Positions 27,332 through 36,066 of a stretch of DNA of 59,394 bases are shown here, in pieces; the first letter of the stretch is position 1; each line of letters starts with the position of its first letter. The position numbers were made by a program, and so were the translations under genes. The DNA lies in NCBI GenBank assembly GCA_964549495.1, contig CAZJWJ010000025.1, positions 1 to 59,394 on the forward strand, read 5' to 3'. Source of the stretch: JACKBJ01 sp964549495. Its GTDB lineage: Bacteria > Chloroflexota > Anaerolineae > Epilineales > Epilineaceae. The notes under the pieces are model-generated. The model was not told the origin of the DNA. It saw only the letters and a program-made list of their open reading frames with translations, and ran no database searches.

Positions 27332-28231
27332 ATGTTGAATCCGAACCGAATCCAGATCGAGGCTCGGCAGGCTCGCTTCGGGACGCGCGGGCTCGTCCTG
27401 GCCGGGCTGGTCCTGGTCCTGACGATCCCCGCTTTCGCCGCGATCCCCGCGGCGGCGACGGTCTCGGCCCAGGCCGAGGCGACCGCCTCCCGGCTGCGCT
27501 TCGCCGTCGGCGACGACGGCCCCTGGCAGGACGACTCGGCCGTCTTCGAAGGGGCCGGCGTGGACACCATCGTCATCGCCTACGACTACGAAGAGGCCAC
27601 CGGCGAGTCCTACGAGCTGAGCGTCATCGCGCCCGGCGGCCTGCCGGTGCACGCCAGCCGCGAGTCGCTGACCGGCTCCGGCACGGCCACGGCCCGCATC
27701 GATGGTGCCGGCATCTACCGCGACCTGACGGCCGACCTGCACGAGACCCTGCGCAGCTCGCGGGTGGATGCCGATCGCCTGACCAATGCCACGGTGGGGT
27801 TGACCGAGTACATCCTGCAGCTGCAAGCCAACGCCACCCGCGCCAGCTCCGCCATGGAGCTTCTGGAGCTCATCGACCTATCGGGCGATCAGGCCGCCCA
27901 GCGCAGTGCCGTCGACGAGATGGTCGAGGACTTCGCGGCGCTGACCGCCGAGGCGCGGGCAACCGATCCCTCGGATGTCGAGCGCATCCAGGCGCTGGCC
28001 GGCCAGATGGCCCAGCGCATCGGCAGCGACCTGCCCAAGGCCAAGGCGCTCGAGACCCACGCGGCCGGCGTCTCCAGCATGCCCATCCCGGCCACCGACC
28101 GCGGTGCCGACCAGCCCTACGACGTCTTGGTGGCCATCGACGACTTTGCGGCCGTCTCGGGTGAGTTTCGGGTCTATCCGCCGATCACCATCTTCCTGCC
28201 GCGGCTCTCGCAGAACGAGGCGACGCGTTAG
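27332..28231 (+). CDS. secreted protein of unknown function
   Basis: The protein is 299 aa. AGGAGG (27317-27322) lies 9 nt before the ATG at 27332, which I prefer to the ATG at 27323 that abuts the ribosome-binding site. The N-terminus is a signal peptide (GLVLAGLVLVLTIPAFAAIPAAATVSA split at its Ala-rich end). The mature protein starts with a short beta-rich domain (RLRFAVGDDGPW, DTIVIAYDYEEATGESYEL) and continues in helices (RDLTADLHETLRSSRVDADR). No family was recognised. It may be co-transcribed with ftcD, 179 nt upstream, though no functional link is evident. Confidence 0.72.
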   Translation: MLNPNRIQIEARQARFGTRGLVLAGLVLVLTIPAFAAIPAAATVSAQAEATASRLRFAVGDDGPWQDDSAVFEGAGVDTIVIAYDYEEATGESYELSVIAPGGLPVHASRESLTGSGTATARIDGAGIYRDLTADLHETLRSSRVDADRLTNATVGLTEYILQLQANATRASSAMELLELIDLSGDQAAQRSAVDEMVEDFAALTAEARATDPSDVERIQALAGQMAQRIGSDLPKAKALETHAAGVSSMPIPATDRGADQPYDVLVAIDDFAAVSGEFRVYPPITIFLPRLSQNEATR

Positions 28232-28316
28232 ACCAGAAGGCCGGTCGCTCGAGGCGACGACGGTCGCGACCGGGTTGCCCGGCGCCGACTCGACAGATGC
28301 TCCCAGGTCGAGGCGA

Positions 28317-28835
28317 TCAACGCTGCAGCTCCCAGACCAGGTGCTCGATCTCGGGCGCCAGGAGCTTCTCCCAGGCTAGCTGGACGGCCTTGGGCGAGCC
28401 GGGCATGGCCACGATCAGCCGGCCGCGGTAGCTGCCGGCCACGGCGCGCGATAGCATGGCCGCGGCGCCGACCTGGTCCCAGCTGAGCATGCGGAAGAGC
28501 TCGCCGAAGCCGGGCAGGGTCTGCTCCAGGCGTCCGGCCAGGCTGTCGTAGGTGCGATCGCGCCGGCTGATGCCGGTGCCGCCGTTGAAGAGCAGGGCCC
28601 GGACCGGCCCCTGGCAGAGGGTCTCCAGCGTTTCGATCAGCGCCGCCGACTCGTCGGGGATGATGCGGTAGTCGGCCAGCCGGTGGCCGGCTTGCTCGAT
28701 GGCCTCCCGCAGGTAGCGGCCGCTCTCGTCGGTCTCGGGGCTCCGGCTGTCGCTGACGGTGACGACCGCGATGGCGATGGGCCCCTGGCCGGCCGCCGCG
28801 TCGCGATGCTGCTGGTGGCTGGCATGCTGGCTCAT
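28317..28835 (-). CDS. moaB: MoaB/MogA-type molybdenum cofactor biosynthesis protein
   Basis: The protein is 172 aa. The ATG at 28835 overlaps the stop of the LOG gene (ATGA). Family motifs: IAVVTVSDSRSPETDESG, LFNGGTGISRRD and AMPGSPKAVQLAW. MoaB/MogA proteins bind molybdopterin and adenylylate it before metal insertion. The ligand-binding GGTG and the Asp-rich TVSDS motif are intact. Only this gene of the Moco pathway lies in the window. Coupling to the LOG gene suggests co-regulation more than a shared pathway. Confidence 0.92.
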   Translation of the reverse strand: MSQHASHQQHRDAAAGQGPIAIAVVTVSDSRSPETDESGRYLREAIEQAGHRLADYRIIPDESAALIETLETLCQGPVRALLFNGGTGISRRDRTYDSLAGRLEQTLPGFGELFRMLSWDQVGAAAMLSRAVAGSYRGRLIVAMPGSPKAVQLAWEKLLAPEIEHLVWELQR

Positions 28836-29683
28836 CCTTCCGGTCCCTCCTCGGCCTGCTGTCGGCCATGCTGTTGTCGGCGTGCCGGCGACTCGCGCTC
28901 GCCCAGCCAGCGCTTGGGCTGGACCACCGGCTCCCACTGCAGGTTGAAGCGCTCGATGGCTACTTGCTTGATGTAGGCCACCGCCTCCTCGGGCGAGTCG
29001 GTGAGCATCAAGAGGTCGGGATCCTCCGGCGAGATGGTGCCGGCCGGCACCATCACCTGCCGCATGAAGTCAAGGATCGGCTGCCAGTAGTCGCGGCCCA
29101 TGACGACGATCGGAAAGCCCTGGATCTTGCCGGTCTGCACCAGGGTGACGGTCTCGAAGATCTCGTCCATGGTGCCGAAGCCGCCGGGCAGGACCACGAA
29201 GCCGTAGCTGTATTTGAGCAGCATCACCTTGCGCACGAAGAAGTACTCGAAGTCGACCCAGTGGTCCAGGTAGGGGTTGGGTTCCTCTTCGCGGGGAAGG
29301 ACGATGTTGCTGCCGATGGAGACGCCGCCGGACTCCTTGGCGCCGCGGTTGGCGGCCTCCATGACGCCCGGCCCGCCGCCGGTCATCACGCTGAAGCCGC
29401 TGTGGGCCAGCCGGCCGCCCAACTCGCGCGCCAGCTCGTAGTAGCGGTGCTGTTCGGTGAAGCGCGCCGAGCCGAAGACGGTCACGCAGGGGCCGACGAA
29501 GTGAAGCCGGCGGAAGCCGCGCACGAACTCGCGGGTGATGCGCAGGAGCTCGACGAACTCGGGGATTCGCGGGCGCGGACCGGCCAGGAAGCGCCCCTCG
29601 GCCTCGGTGCCTCGCTTGCCCCACTCTCGCTCGCGCCGCACGTGGTTGGGCGGCTCGGCTTCCGGCTGGCGTTCTCGGCTCAT
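28832..29683 (-). CDS. LOG-family (TIGR00730) nucleotide phosphoribohydrolase-like protein
   Basis: The protein is 283 aa. The two LOG motifs are intact: MTGGGPGVMEAANRGAKE (residues about 100-117) and PGGFGTMDE (166-174). They form the Rossmann-fold active site that hydrolyses nucleoside 5'-monophosphates, in some members releasing cytokinin bases. The first 40 residues are polar and not conserved. The 3' end overlaps moaB by 4 nt. A good promoter lies upstream on the minus strand. Confidence 0.9.
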   Translation of the reverse strand: MSRERQPEAEPPNHVRREREWGKRGTEAEGRFLAGPRPRIPEFVELLRITREFVRGFRRLHFVGPCVTVFGSARFTEQHRYYELARELGGRLAHSGFSVMTGGGPGVMEAANRGAKESGGVSIGSNIVLPREEEPNPYLDHWVDFEYFFVRKVMLLKYSYGFVVLPGGFGTMDEIFETVTLVQTGKIQGFPIVVMGRDYWQPILDFMRQVMVPAGTISPEDPDLLMLTDSPEEAVAYIKQVAIERFNLQWEPVVQPKRWLGERESPARRQQHGRQQAEEGPEG

Positions 29684-29741
29684 GTTCGATTCCTCGGATG
29701 CTGGCGGGTGGGTTGACCAAGCGGTGGCTGGCCGGCCACCT

Positions 29742-29769
29742 ATGCTAGGAGGGCGCCGTGGCCTGTCAA
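29742..29769 (-). promoter_or_regulatory. promoter of the LOG-moaB operon
   Basis: On the minus strand: TTGACA (29769-29764, perfect), 16 nt, TAGCAT (29747-29742). The start would fall near 29735, with about 52 nt of leader before the ATG at 29683. Confidence 0.5.
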
Positions 29770-29783
29770 GCGGGCACGCCGCC

Positions 29784-29813
29784 CTGACAGCGTGCTGGGG
29801 CCTCGGCTATACT
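29784..29813 (+). promoter_or_regulatory. promoter of the aminotransferase gene
   Basis: CTGACA (29784-29789), 18 nt, TATACT (29808-29813). Both boxes are 5/6. The start is near 29820, immediately before a strong hairpin. The -35 boxes of the two divergent promoters are only 14 nt apart. Confidence 0.5.
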
Positions 29814-29822
29814 GCGACGGTC

Positions 29823-29862
29823 GCGGGGCCGATGGTCCGTCCGCCGTCCTGATCGGCCCCGC
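29823..29862 (+). promoter_or_regulatory. 11-bp stem-loop at the 5' end of the aminotransferase transcript
   Basis: GCGGGGCCGAT (29823-29833) pairs perfectly with ATCGGCCCCGC (29852-29862) across an 18-nt loop, then AATTTGTCC. It starts within about 3 nt of the predicted +1 and ends 64 nt before the ATG at 29927. It could protect the mRNA 5' end or act as an attenuator. Confidence 0.45.
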
Positions 29863-29926
29863 AATTTGTCCGAACCGGCCTGTGCGCTCGCCGCCAGGCC
29901 CCGACTGATGGGTGGGAGCGAGGCGC

Positions 29927-31117
29927 ATGAGGCTTACCAAACGGGTTCGCGAGGTGGGCGATTCGGCCACCCTGGTGATGAGCGCCAGGGCCAAGGCCAT
30001 GCGCGCCGAGGGCATCGACGTGGTCAACCTCAGCGCCGGCGAGCCGGACTTTCCCACCCCGCCGCACGTGGTCGAGGCCGCCCAGGCCTTCCTGGCCACC
30101 GGCCAGATCAAGTACACCGCCACGCCGGGCATCCCCGAGCTGCGCCAGGCGGCAGCCGATCACATCGCCGAGCGCTCGGGCATCGAAGCCGATCCCGAGG
30201 CGGTCTTGATCGGCAACGGCGGCAAGCACCTGCTCTACACGGCCATGCAAGCCCTGGCCGAGGAGGGCGACGAGGTCCTCTTCGCCAGCCCCTACTGGGT
30301 CAGCTACCCGGAGATGGCCCGTTTGGCCTGCGCGCGCCCGGTGCCCATCCCGGTCTCGGCCGAGTCCGGATTCCAGCTGACGGCCGAGGACCTGGATCGG
30401 CATCTGACGGATCGCTCGCGGATCCTGGTGCTCAACAGCCCCTCCAACCCCACCGGCGCACGCCTGACCCTGACCAACCTGGAGGCGGTGGTGGCGCGGG
30501 CGCTGGAGGCCGGCCTGTGGATCCTCTCGGACGAGATCTACGATCAACTCTGCTACGAGGGCCAGTTCCGCAGCCCGATCGCCTTGGGCGATGCGGCCCG
30601 GAGCCGCACGCTGGCCATCAACAGCCTGTCGAAGACCTATTCGATGACCGGCTGGCGGGTGGGCTACGCCCTGGGCCCGAAGGAGCTGATCCGGGCCATG
30701 ACCCGCATCCAGGCCCACGAGACCAGCAACGTCAACAGCCTGGCCCAGGTGGCGGCGGTGGCGGCGCTGACCGGCGACCAAAGCTGCGTGGCCGAGCAGC
30801 GCACGGTCTTCGCCCAACGCCGGGACTTGATCTGCCAGGGCCTGGCGGAGATGCCGGGCATCCAGGCCGACCGGCCCACCGGCGCCTTCTACGTCTTCCC
30901 CCGTGTCAGCGACCACTACGGCAAGCGCATCGGCGACCGGCGCATCGAGGGCTCGACCGACTTCTGCCTGGCCCTGCTCGAGGAGGCCCACGTGGCCACG
31001 GTGCCGGGCGTCGCCTTCGGCAACGACGAGCACGTGCGCTTCAGCTACGCCAACTCGACCGAGCAGATCCAGGAGGGGCTCCGACGACTGCGGAGCTTCC
31101 TCGACCGACTGGACTGA
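29927..31117 (+). CDS. class I PLP-dependent aminotransferase (aspartate-type)
   Basis: The protein is 396 aa. The ATG at 29927 follows GGGAG and GAGG. Landmarks of the AspC/AatA Ib subgroup: NLSAGEPDFPTPPHV, YTATPGIPELRQA, NSPSNPTGA, DEIYDQLCYEG, the PLP-binding Lys236 in SLSKTYSMTGWRVGY, and a C-terminal Arg in HVRFSYANS that binds the substrate carboxylate. The reaction is probably aspartate + 2-oxoglutarate to oxaloacetate + glutamate, though broader use is possible in this subgroup. It is divergent from LOG-moaB and converges on the thiamine-type binding protein. Confidence 0.93.
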   Translation: MRLTKRVREVGDSATLVMSARAKAMRAEGIDVVNLSAGEPDFPTPPHVVEAAQAFLATGQIKYTATPGIPELRQAAADHIAERSGIEADPEAVLIGNGGKHLLYTAMQALAEEGDEVLFASPYWVSYPEMARLACARPVPIPVSAESGFQLTAEDLDRHLTDRSRILVLNSPSNPTGARLTLTNLEAVVARALEAGLWILSDEIYDQLCYEGQFRSPIALGDAARSRTLAINSLSKTYSMTGWRVGYALGPKELIRAMTRIQAHETSNVNSLAQVAAVAALTGDQSCVAEQRTVFAQRRDLICQGLAEMPGIQADRPTGAFYVFPRVSDHYGKRIGDRRIEGSTDFCLALLEEAHVATVPGVAFGNDEHVRFSYANSTEQIQEGLRRLRSFLDRLD

Positions 31118-31186
31118 GAGCCTGTTTCTCCAAGCATGCTTCGAGGCTCGACCGCGAGCCGAAGTCCGAGGCTTGCGGCCGGGCCC

Positions 31187-32266
31187 TCAGCGCGCCATCG
31201 CGCCCTGCCAGCTGACCAGCCAGCTCTGCATGCGGTCATCGAGGATGCTGGGCTCCATGTTGACCGGTTCGGCCGGCGGCCGGGCGTGCTCGGCGAAGCT
31301 CTGGCCGGTCTCGGCATCCGGCAGCACCGGGAAGGCGAACATCCGCTGGGCGACGCTGGCCTGGAATTCGGGACCCAAGAGAAACTCGACCAGCGCCCGA
31401 GCCTGCTCGACACGCGGCGTGTCGGCCGCGATGCCGACCAGGTCGATCTGGTGGAAGCCGGCCCCGGGCAGGTCGAGCGCCACGCTGGGCGGCGAGTCCC
31501 CGGCCCCCGGCGTGAAGACGGCGTCGGCGGCCGGCGCGCTGGCATAGGCCAAGACTAGGGGTCGGTCGCCCTCGCCGCTCGAACCGACGGTGTAGGCGCC
31601 CAGATAGGCCTCGGTCCAGTTGGCGGCTACCTGCGCGCCGCCTTCGTCCAAGTCCGCCCAGAAGTCGATGAAGGCGTCCTCGCCGAAGTAGCGCGCGGTC
31701 GCGGCCAGGAATCCGCGACCGGCCTGGTCGGTCTCGGGGCTGGGCAAGGCCAAGAGCGAGGCGATCTCGGGCCGGCGCAGGTCGTCCAGGCTGGCCGGCG
31801 GATCGATGTCCTCGCGCTCGAAGTAATCCCGATCGGCGTTGACCATCACGTAGTTGTGGCTGACCGGTAGCAGGTGTTGGGAGCTGTCGATCTCCAGGTG
31901 GTCGGGAACGTCCGCCAAGCCGGCGGCCGCGTAGGGTTGGAAGAGCCCGGCTTCGATGGCGGCCACCATCTGCTGGTTGTCGATGCCATAGACCAGGTCC
32001 CAGCCCGAGGGCACGCTGCCGCCTTCCACGATGCGCTCGACCATGTCGGTGGCCGGCCCGATGTTGCGGAAGAGCACGGAGATCCCGCTTTCCTGCTCGA
32101 ATCGCCCGATCACCTCGTCGTCCACGACCAGACTCTGGGGTGCCAGCACGGTCAGGTTCGTCGTGTCGACCGTGGGCGGCGGCGAGGTCGGCCGGGTGCA
32201 GCCGGCGGTGAGGGCGAGCAGCACGAGGGCCAGGGATCGAGCGAGGGCTCGGGCGGACGGCGACAT
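31187..32266 (-). CDS. thiamine-type ABC substrate-binding lipoprotein (ThiB-like)
   Basis: The protein is 359 aa. The ATG at 32266 has GGAG about 10 nt upstream; the lipobox is LTAGC (Cys23). The mature part matches ThiB/TbpA of the iron/thiamine binding superfamily: LTVLAPQSLVVDDEVIGRFE, DLVYGIDNQQ, PVSHNYVMVNAD and the C-terminal FLLGPEFQ...FAFPVLP. Such proteins deliver thiamine or its phosphates to an ABC importer. No permease or ATPase gene is adjacent and I saw no TPP riboswitch in the leader, so the ligand is inferred from family likeness only. Confidence 0.85.
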   Translation of the reverse strand: MSPSARALARSLALVLLALTAGCTRPTSPPPTVDTTNLTVLAPQSLVVDDEVIGRFEQESGISVLFRNIGPATDMVERIVEGGSVPSGWDLVYGIDNQQMVAAIEAGLFQPYAAAGLADVPDHLEIDSSQHLLPVSHNYVMVNADRDYFEREDIDPPASLDDLRRPEIASLLALPSPETDQAGRGFLAATARYFGEDAFIDFWADLDEGGAQVAANWTEAYLGAYTVGSSGEGDRPLVLAYASAPAADAVFTPGAGDSPPSVALDLPGAGFHQIDLVGIAADTPRVEQARALVEFLLGPEFQASVAQRMFAFPVLPDAETGQSFAEHARPPAEPVNMEPSILDDRMQSWLVSWQGAMAR

Positions 32267-32303
32267 GGATCGAACTCCAAGGTGGCGTGAGGCAAGGTCG
32301 ATG

Positions 32304-32309
32304 ATTGTA
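32304..32309 (-). promoter_or_regulatory. extended -10 promoter for the thiB-like gene
   Basis: The minus strand reads TGT-TACAAT, an extended -10 with a 5/6 hexamer. Start near 32297, leader about 31 nt to the ATG at 32266. The -35 is weak. Confidence 0.4.
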
Positions 32310-32505
32310 ACACCCAAGTCACCGATGCCGGAACGCGGAATCGGAGCGGACCGGCGGGCGGACGGCGCCCAAGCGGCGGGGATGCGGCGGCGATGCGGCG
32401 GCCTGGGATGGAACAAATCCGGGCCCTGCGACGCTTAACAGGGCACGATCGATGGCCGGTAACGGCACCCTCGCCCCGCCGGCCCCAGCCCTGGAGGCAA
32501 AGACG

Positions 32506-32922
32506 ATGGCACACCTGTTGCAAGCGATCCGCCGCTACGGGCCGAGCCTGGTCTACAACCAGACGGCCGACACCCGCGCCTTCGCCGATTGGATGGCCGG
32601 CCGCACCGGCCTGACCCGCGGCCAGGTCCGGCTGATGCTCTCCGAGCTCAGCGAGGGCCTGATCCGCTTCGCCCGCGCCGGCACGCCGGTGTCCCTGGAG
32701 GGCCTGGGCCGCTTCCGCCCGGTCATCGGCCTGGACGGCGAGATCCGCCTGCGCCTGATGCCCGACCGCAGCCTCGACCGCGCCGTCGGTAGCCCGAGCG
32801 ACTACGCCGGGGAGATCCTCAACCGCGGCAATGTCGGCCTGAGCCCGACCGAGCTCAAGGCGCTCTGGGACGCGGAGTTCCCCGAGGACCCGCTGGAGCT
32901 GCCCGAGGAGCAGGCGGCCTGA
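32506..32922 (+). CDS. HU/IHF-like DNA-binding protein
   Basis: The protein is 138 aa. GGAGG (32493-32497) lies 8 nt upstream of the ATG at 32506. Residues 30-100 fit the HU fold: the helical RTGLTRGQVRLMLSELSEGLIRFARAG, then VSLEGLGRFRPVIGLDGEIRLRL, whose VSLEGLGRF segment matches the beta-arm entrance. It resembles the variant HU group common in Bacteroidetes more than canonical HU. The acidic C-terminal tail (EFPEDPLELPEEQ) is an addition. It probably organises or bends DNA. A strong terminator follows. Confidence 0.78.
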   Translation: MAHLLQAIRRYGPSLVYNQTADTRAFADWMAGRTGLTRGQVRLMLSELSEGLIRFARAGTPVSLEGLGRFRPVIGLDGEIRLRLMPDRSLDRAVGSPSDYAGEILNRGNVGLSPTELKALWDAEFPEDPLELPEEQAA

Positions 32923-32949
32923 GGGTCGTCGCCGTCGGCGACACTTGGA

Positions 32950-32976
32950 GGGCGGCTCCCGTAGGAGCCGCCCTTT
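32950..32976 (+). terminator. intrinsic terminator after the HU-like gene
   Basis: GGGCGGCTCC (32950-32959) pairs perfectly with GGAGCCGCCC (32964-32973) around CGTA, followed by TTTGGTCTT. It lies 27 nt after the stop. Confidence 0.8.
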
Positions 32977-33024
32977 GGTCTTGAGAGTACGCGCGAAGAA
33001 ACCATCAGCGGCTGAATGCGATGA

Positions 33025-33105
33025 AGTCTCGCCTGGAATGCCAGCAAGTCAGCCCTGGACTCGACCCAAGTCCAGGGCTGACTTGCTCGTGTTTTCGACG
33101 AGACT
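33025..33105. terminator. 19-bp perfect inverted repeat between convergent genes
   Basis: A 19-bp perfect stem (33043-33061 with 33069-33087, loop CGACCCA) is enclosed by a 7-bp outer stem AGTCTCG (33025-33031) with CGAGACT (33099-33105). GTTTTC follows the inner stem on the plus strand. It is well placed to stop transcription from both sides (HU-like gene on plus, STAND gene ending at 33164 on minus). The arm length is unusual for a plain terminator. Confidence 0.55.
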
Positions 33106-33163
33106 CTGGCAGGTCCTCGGTATAGGGCAAGGAAGTGGTCCGGCTCGGCTTGGATCCTGGCGC

Positions 33164-35965
33164 TCAGTCCCCCGCCATGGCCAGCGCTGCGGCGTCCTGC
33201 CAGCGCAGGGTTCGGCCCTGGATCCAGAGCGACTCGAAGTCGGTGGCACCGAGTTCGGTCTCCAGCGCGGATAGAGCGCTTCGTTTGGCATCTCGATCCT
33301 TGGGCGGCAGTGGCGATTCGATGGCCTCGCGGAGGGCTTCGACGGCCGCGTGGATCTGGGTGGCGTCGGCCGGGCGCCCGCGGGCCGCGACCAGGATGGC
33401 CGCCACCTCGAGCCACTCGGCCAGGCCCAACTGGTGGCCCATGCGCTCCAGCACGACCAGGCTCTCGCCCAAGAGGCGCCGCGCGGGGTGCAGGTGGCCG
33501 AGCAAGATCTCGGCGTGGGCCATGCCGGTCAGGGCGTAGGCGATGCCCTCCTGATCGTCCAGCCGGCGGGCGATGGACAGGCTGTCGGCCATACGCTGGC
33601 GCGCCTCGGTGCCCTCGCCGCGTGCCAGGGCGGTGTCGCCAAGGTTGGACAAGGTGACGCCGACTGCCCAGTCGGTGCCCAGCTCGCGAAAGCGCTCCAG
33701 GCTGTCCTCCAGATGTGCACTCGCCAAGTCCAGCTGTCCGCGGCGCAGTGCGACCAAGCCCAGGTTGTTGATGGTGGCGGCGATGCCCCAGGCATGGCCC
33801 AGCTCGCGCCAGGTCGCCAGCGCCTCGTCGTAGTGCGCCACGGCCCGATCGTAGTCGCCCATCTCGTCGGCCAGGTTGCCCAGGTGGCGTAGCGATTCGG
33901 CCACCCGTTCGGCTGCTCCGAGATCGCGATGGATCGCCAGGCTCTCGCTGTGCAGCTCGCCCGCGGCGGTGTAATCGCCCTGCTGGAAGGCCAGCGCTCC
34001 GGCGCCGTCCAGCGCCTGGGCGCGCAGGGCGCTGGTCTTCGATCCGACCTCCGTGGCCAGCAGCTGCTCGAGCCATTGCCGCCCCTCGCTGGGCCGGCCT
34101 CGCAGCTTCCAGAAGGGGGTCAGGAGAGCGGCAATCCGCAGGCCCGTTTCCTGGGACGGGATGTCCTTCAGAGCCCAGGTGAGGGTATGGCGGAGGTTCT
34201 CGACTTCGGCCGTGAGGCGGGCCAGCCAGTCCGACTGATCCTGGCTGGTGAGGGCCGGGGCGGCTTCCTCGGCCAAGGCCAGCACCCACGAGAGGTGACT
34301 GCGGTGGAAGGCGGTCTCCTCTTCGGCGTCTCGCAACTTGATGCGTGCGAAAGCGCGAATCGTCTCCAGCATGTCATAACGAGGCCTTGCACCATCGCCT
34401 GGTTCCGTGGGCGGCAGGACCAGCGACTTGTCGACCAGGGAGCTGAGCTGCTCGACGACGCGATCTGCCACGAGCCCATCGCCCGAAGCGACCTGCTCGG
34501 CAGCGGAGAGGGTCCAGCCGCCCTGGAAGACGGACATCCGACGGAGCAGCATCTGGTCGGCCGGCTCGAGCAGCGCATGGCTCCAGTCGATGGCCGCCCA
34601 TAGCGTGCGCTGGCGTGGGTCGGCGGTGCGCCGGCCACGCCCGAGCAGGCTGAAGCGCTCGCTGAGCCGCGCCCGGATGCGTTCCGGAGGTATTGCCCGT
34701 ACCCGTGCGGCGGCTAGCTCGATGGCCAGGGGTAGGCCGTCCAGGCCGGAGCAGATCTGGCAGACGTCTCGAACGTTTGCGGTGTCCAGCGCGAAGCTCG
34801 GGTTGGCTGAGCGCGCCCGATCCGCGAAGAGCGCCACGGCCGCATGCTGGCCGGCGCGCGCAGGATCATCGCGCTCGGCCTCAGGCGGTATCGACAGGGG
34901 AGGCAGCGGCCAGGACTGCTCGCCCTCGATGTCGAGGGGTTCGCGGCTCGTGGCGAGGATGCGCAGCGCTGGACAGGCGTAGAGCAGTGACTCGGCCATC
35001 TCGGCCGAGGCATCGATGAGGTGCTCGCAGTTGTCGAGCAGCAAGAGCGTGGGTCGATCCCCAATCGCTTCGATGATGGCAGCCAGCGGCGCGTGGCTTG
35101 CGTCTTCGCTCACGCCAAGGACATCTGCGATGGATTCGGCAATCAATGCGGGCGCATCGAGAGCGCTAAGGTCTATGAACCACGTGTCGCGTCGACCATG
35201 CTCCATCAGCCGATTAGCGATCTCGAGGGCCAGGCGGGTCTTGCCGGCGCCGCCGGTGCCGGTGAGCGTGACGCAGCGGGTGCGTTCGAGCAGCGCCTGG
35301 ACCTGGGCGAGCTCCGGCTCGCGGCCGACGAAGCGGCTCGGCCGCGCCGGCAGGTTATGCGAGGGGCTGGCTGAGATTGGATCGATGATGGCGTTGCGCA
35401 GCGAGGCGATGATTTCGTCCGGTGCGGGACCCTCGATCGTGCTCGCGGAGCCCGGGTGCGAGGGCGCGACCGTCTGATCTTCCGCCAAGAGCTCCAGTTC
35501 GCGGAGGATACTGGCAATCATCGAGAGGCCGTGCGTGATCCGACGAGCGATGAACTTGCGACCGTGTCGTGAGCCCGGCCGGCCGAGCGCGGCCAGCTCG
35601 TTGACCTGGAGGGCGCGTCGCGAGAAGTAGCGGTAGTAGAGGCAGCTCCAGGCTTCGCGGTCGGGATCGGCGGCAGCGAAGTCGCTGCGGATGAGCGCTT
35701 GTGCTTCTGCGAGCGTTCGCCCAGCCGCGCCGACACCGACCTCGGCGCGACCGCGCTTTCGCGAGAGCTTGTTCCGAACCAGGGTTTCGAGCAAACCGGC
35801 CAGGATCCAGGTTCGGCTTTCCGGCGTATCCGTCAGCCCTTCGGAGCCAAGCCGAACTGTGACGACCGACGACTCCAGTAGCGCATGGCCATCCAGCGGG
35901 CGGGCCTGCCGCAGATGGTCCAGCGCTCTCTTGATCTCAATCGGTGTGATCCGGCCGATATCCAT
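33164..35965 (-). CDS. STAND-family NTPase with TPR repeats (AfsR/LuxR-like regulator)
   Basis: The protein is 933 aa. Residues 1-200 are a helical domain I do not recognise (LDHLRQARPLDGHALLESS, then a basic segment GSRHGRKFIARRI). The STAND NTPase follows: RPSRFVGREPELAQVQALLE, P-loop GTGGAGKT (236-243), LLLLDNCEHL (Walker B), ATSREPLDIEGE, and a winged-helix-like region (LWAAIDWSHALLEP). From about 560 on come TPR-like helices with a repeat near GDYDRAVAHYDEALATWRELGHAWG. It lacks the cyclase of its paralogue at 49305. STAND proteins switch on ligand binding; a transcriptional or defence-type role cannot be chosen from sequence. Confidence 0.85.
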   Translation of the reverse strand: MDIGRITPIEIKRALDHLRQARPLDGHALLESSVVTVRLGSEGLTDTPESRTWILAGLLETLVRNKLSRKRGRAEVGVGAAGRTLAEAQALIRSDFAAADPDREAWSCLYYRYFSRRALQVNELAALGRPGSRHGRKFIARRITHGLSMIASILRELELLAEDQTVAPSHPGSASTIEGPAPDEIIASLRNAIIDPISASPSHNLPARPSRFVGREPELAQVQALLERTRCVTLTGTGGAGKTRLALEIANRLMEHGRRDTWFIDLSALDAPALIAESIADVLGVSEDASHAPLAAIIEAIGDRPTLLLLDNCEHLIDASAEMAESLLYACPALRILATSREPLDIEGEQSWPLPPLSIPPEAERDDPARAGQHAAVALFADRARSANPSFALDTANVRDVCQICSGLDGLPLAIELAAARVRAIPPERIRARLSERFSLLGRGRRTADPRQRTLWAAIDWSHALLEPADQMLLRRMSVFQGGWTLSAAEQVASGDGLVADRVVEQLSSLVDKSLVLPPTEPGDGARPRYDMLETIRAFARIKLRDAEEETAFHRSHLSWVLALAEEAAPALTSQDQSDWLARLTAEVENLRHTLTWALKDIPSQETGLRIAALLTPFWKLRGRPSEGRQWLEQLLATEVGSKTSALRAQALDGAGALAFQQGDYTAAGELHSESLAIHRDLGAAERVAESLRHLGNLADEMGDYDRAVAHYDEALATWRELGHAWGIAATINNLGLVALRRGQLDLASAHLEDSLERFRELGTDWAVGVTLSNLGDTALARGEGTEARQRMADSLSIARRLDDQEGIAYALTGMAHAEILLGHLHPARRLLGESLVVLERMGHQLGLAEWLEVAAILVAARGRPADATQIHAAVEALREAIESPLPPKDRDAKRSALSALETELGATDFESLWIQGRTLRWQDAAALAMAGD

Positions 35966-36066
35966 GGCGGGGCCTGTCCCATTGCGTGTCCCAACAAGTC
36001 TATCAGTGGACCCGCACGCTCGCCATCATCGAGCGAGGTCATGCAGTTCAAGCACACGGAGGAAGC

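Noticed and set aside
32267..32505. TPP riboswitch upstream of the thiB-like gene
   Set aside because: No CTGAGA or other conserved THI-box segments were seen in the leader.
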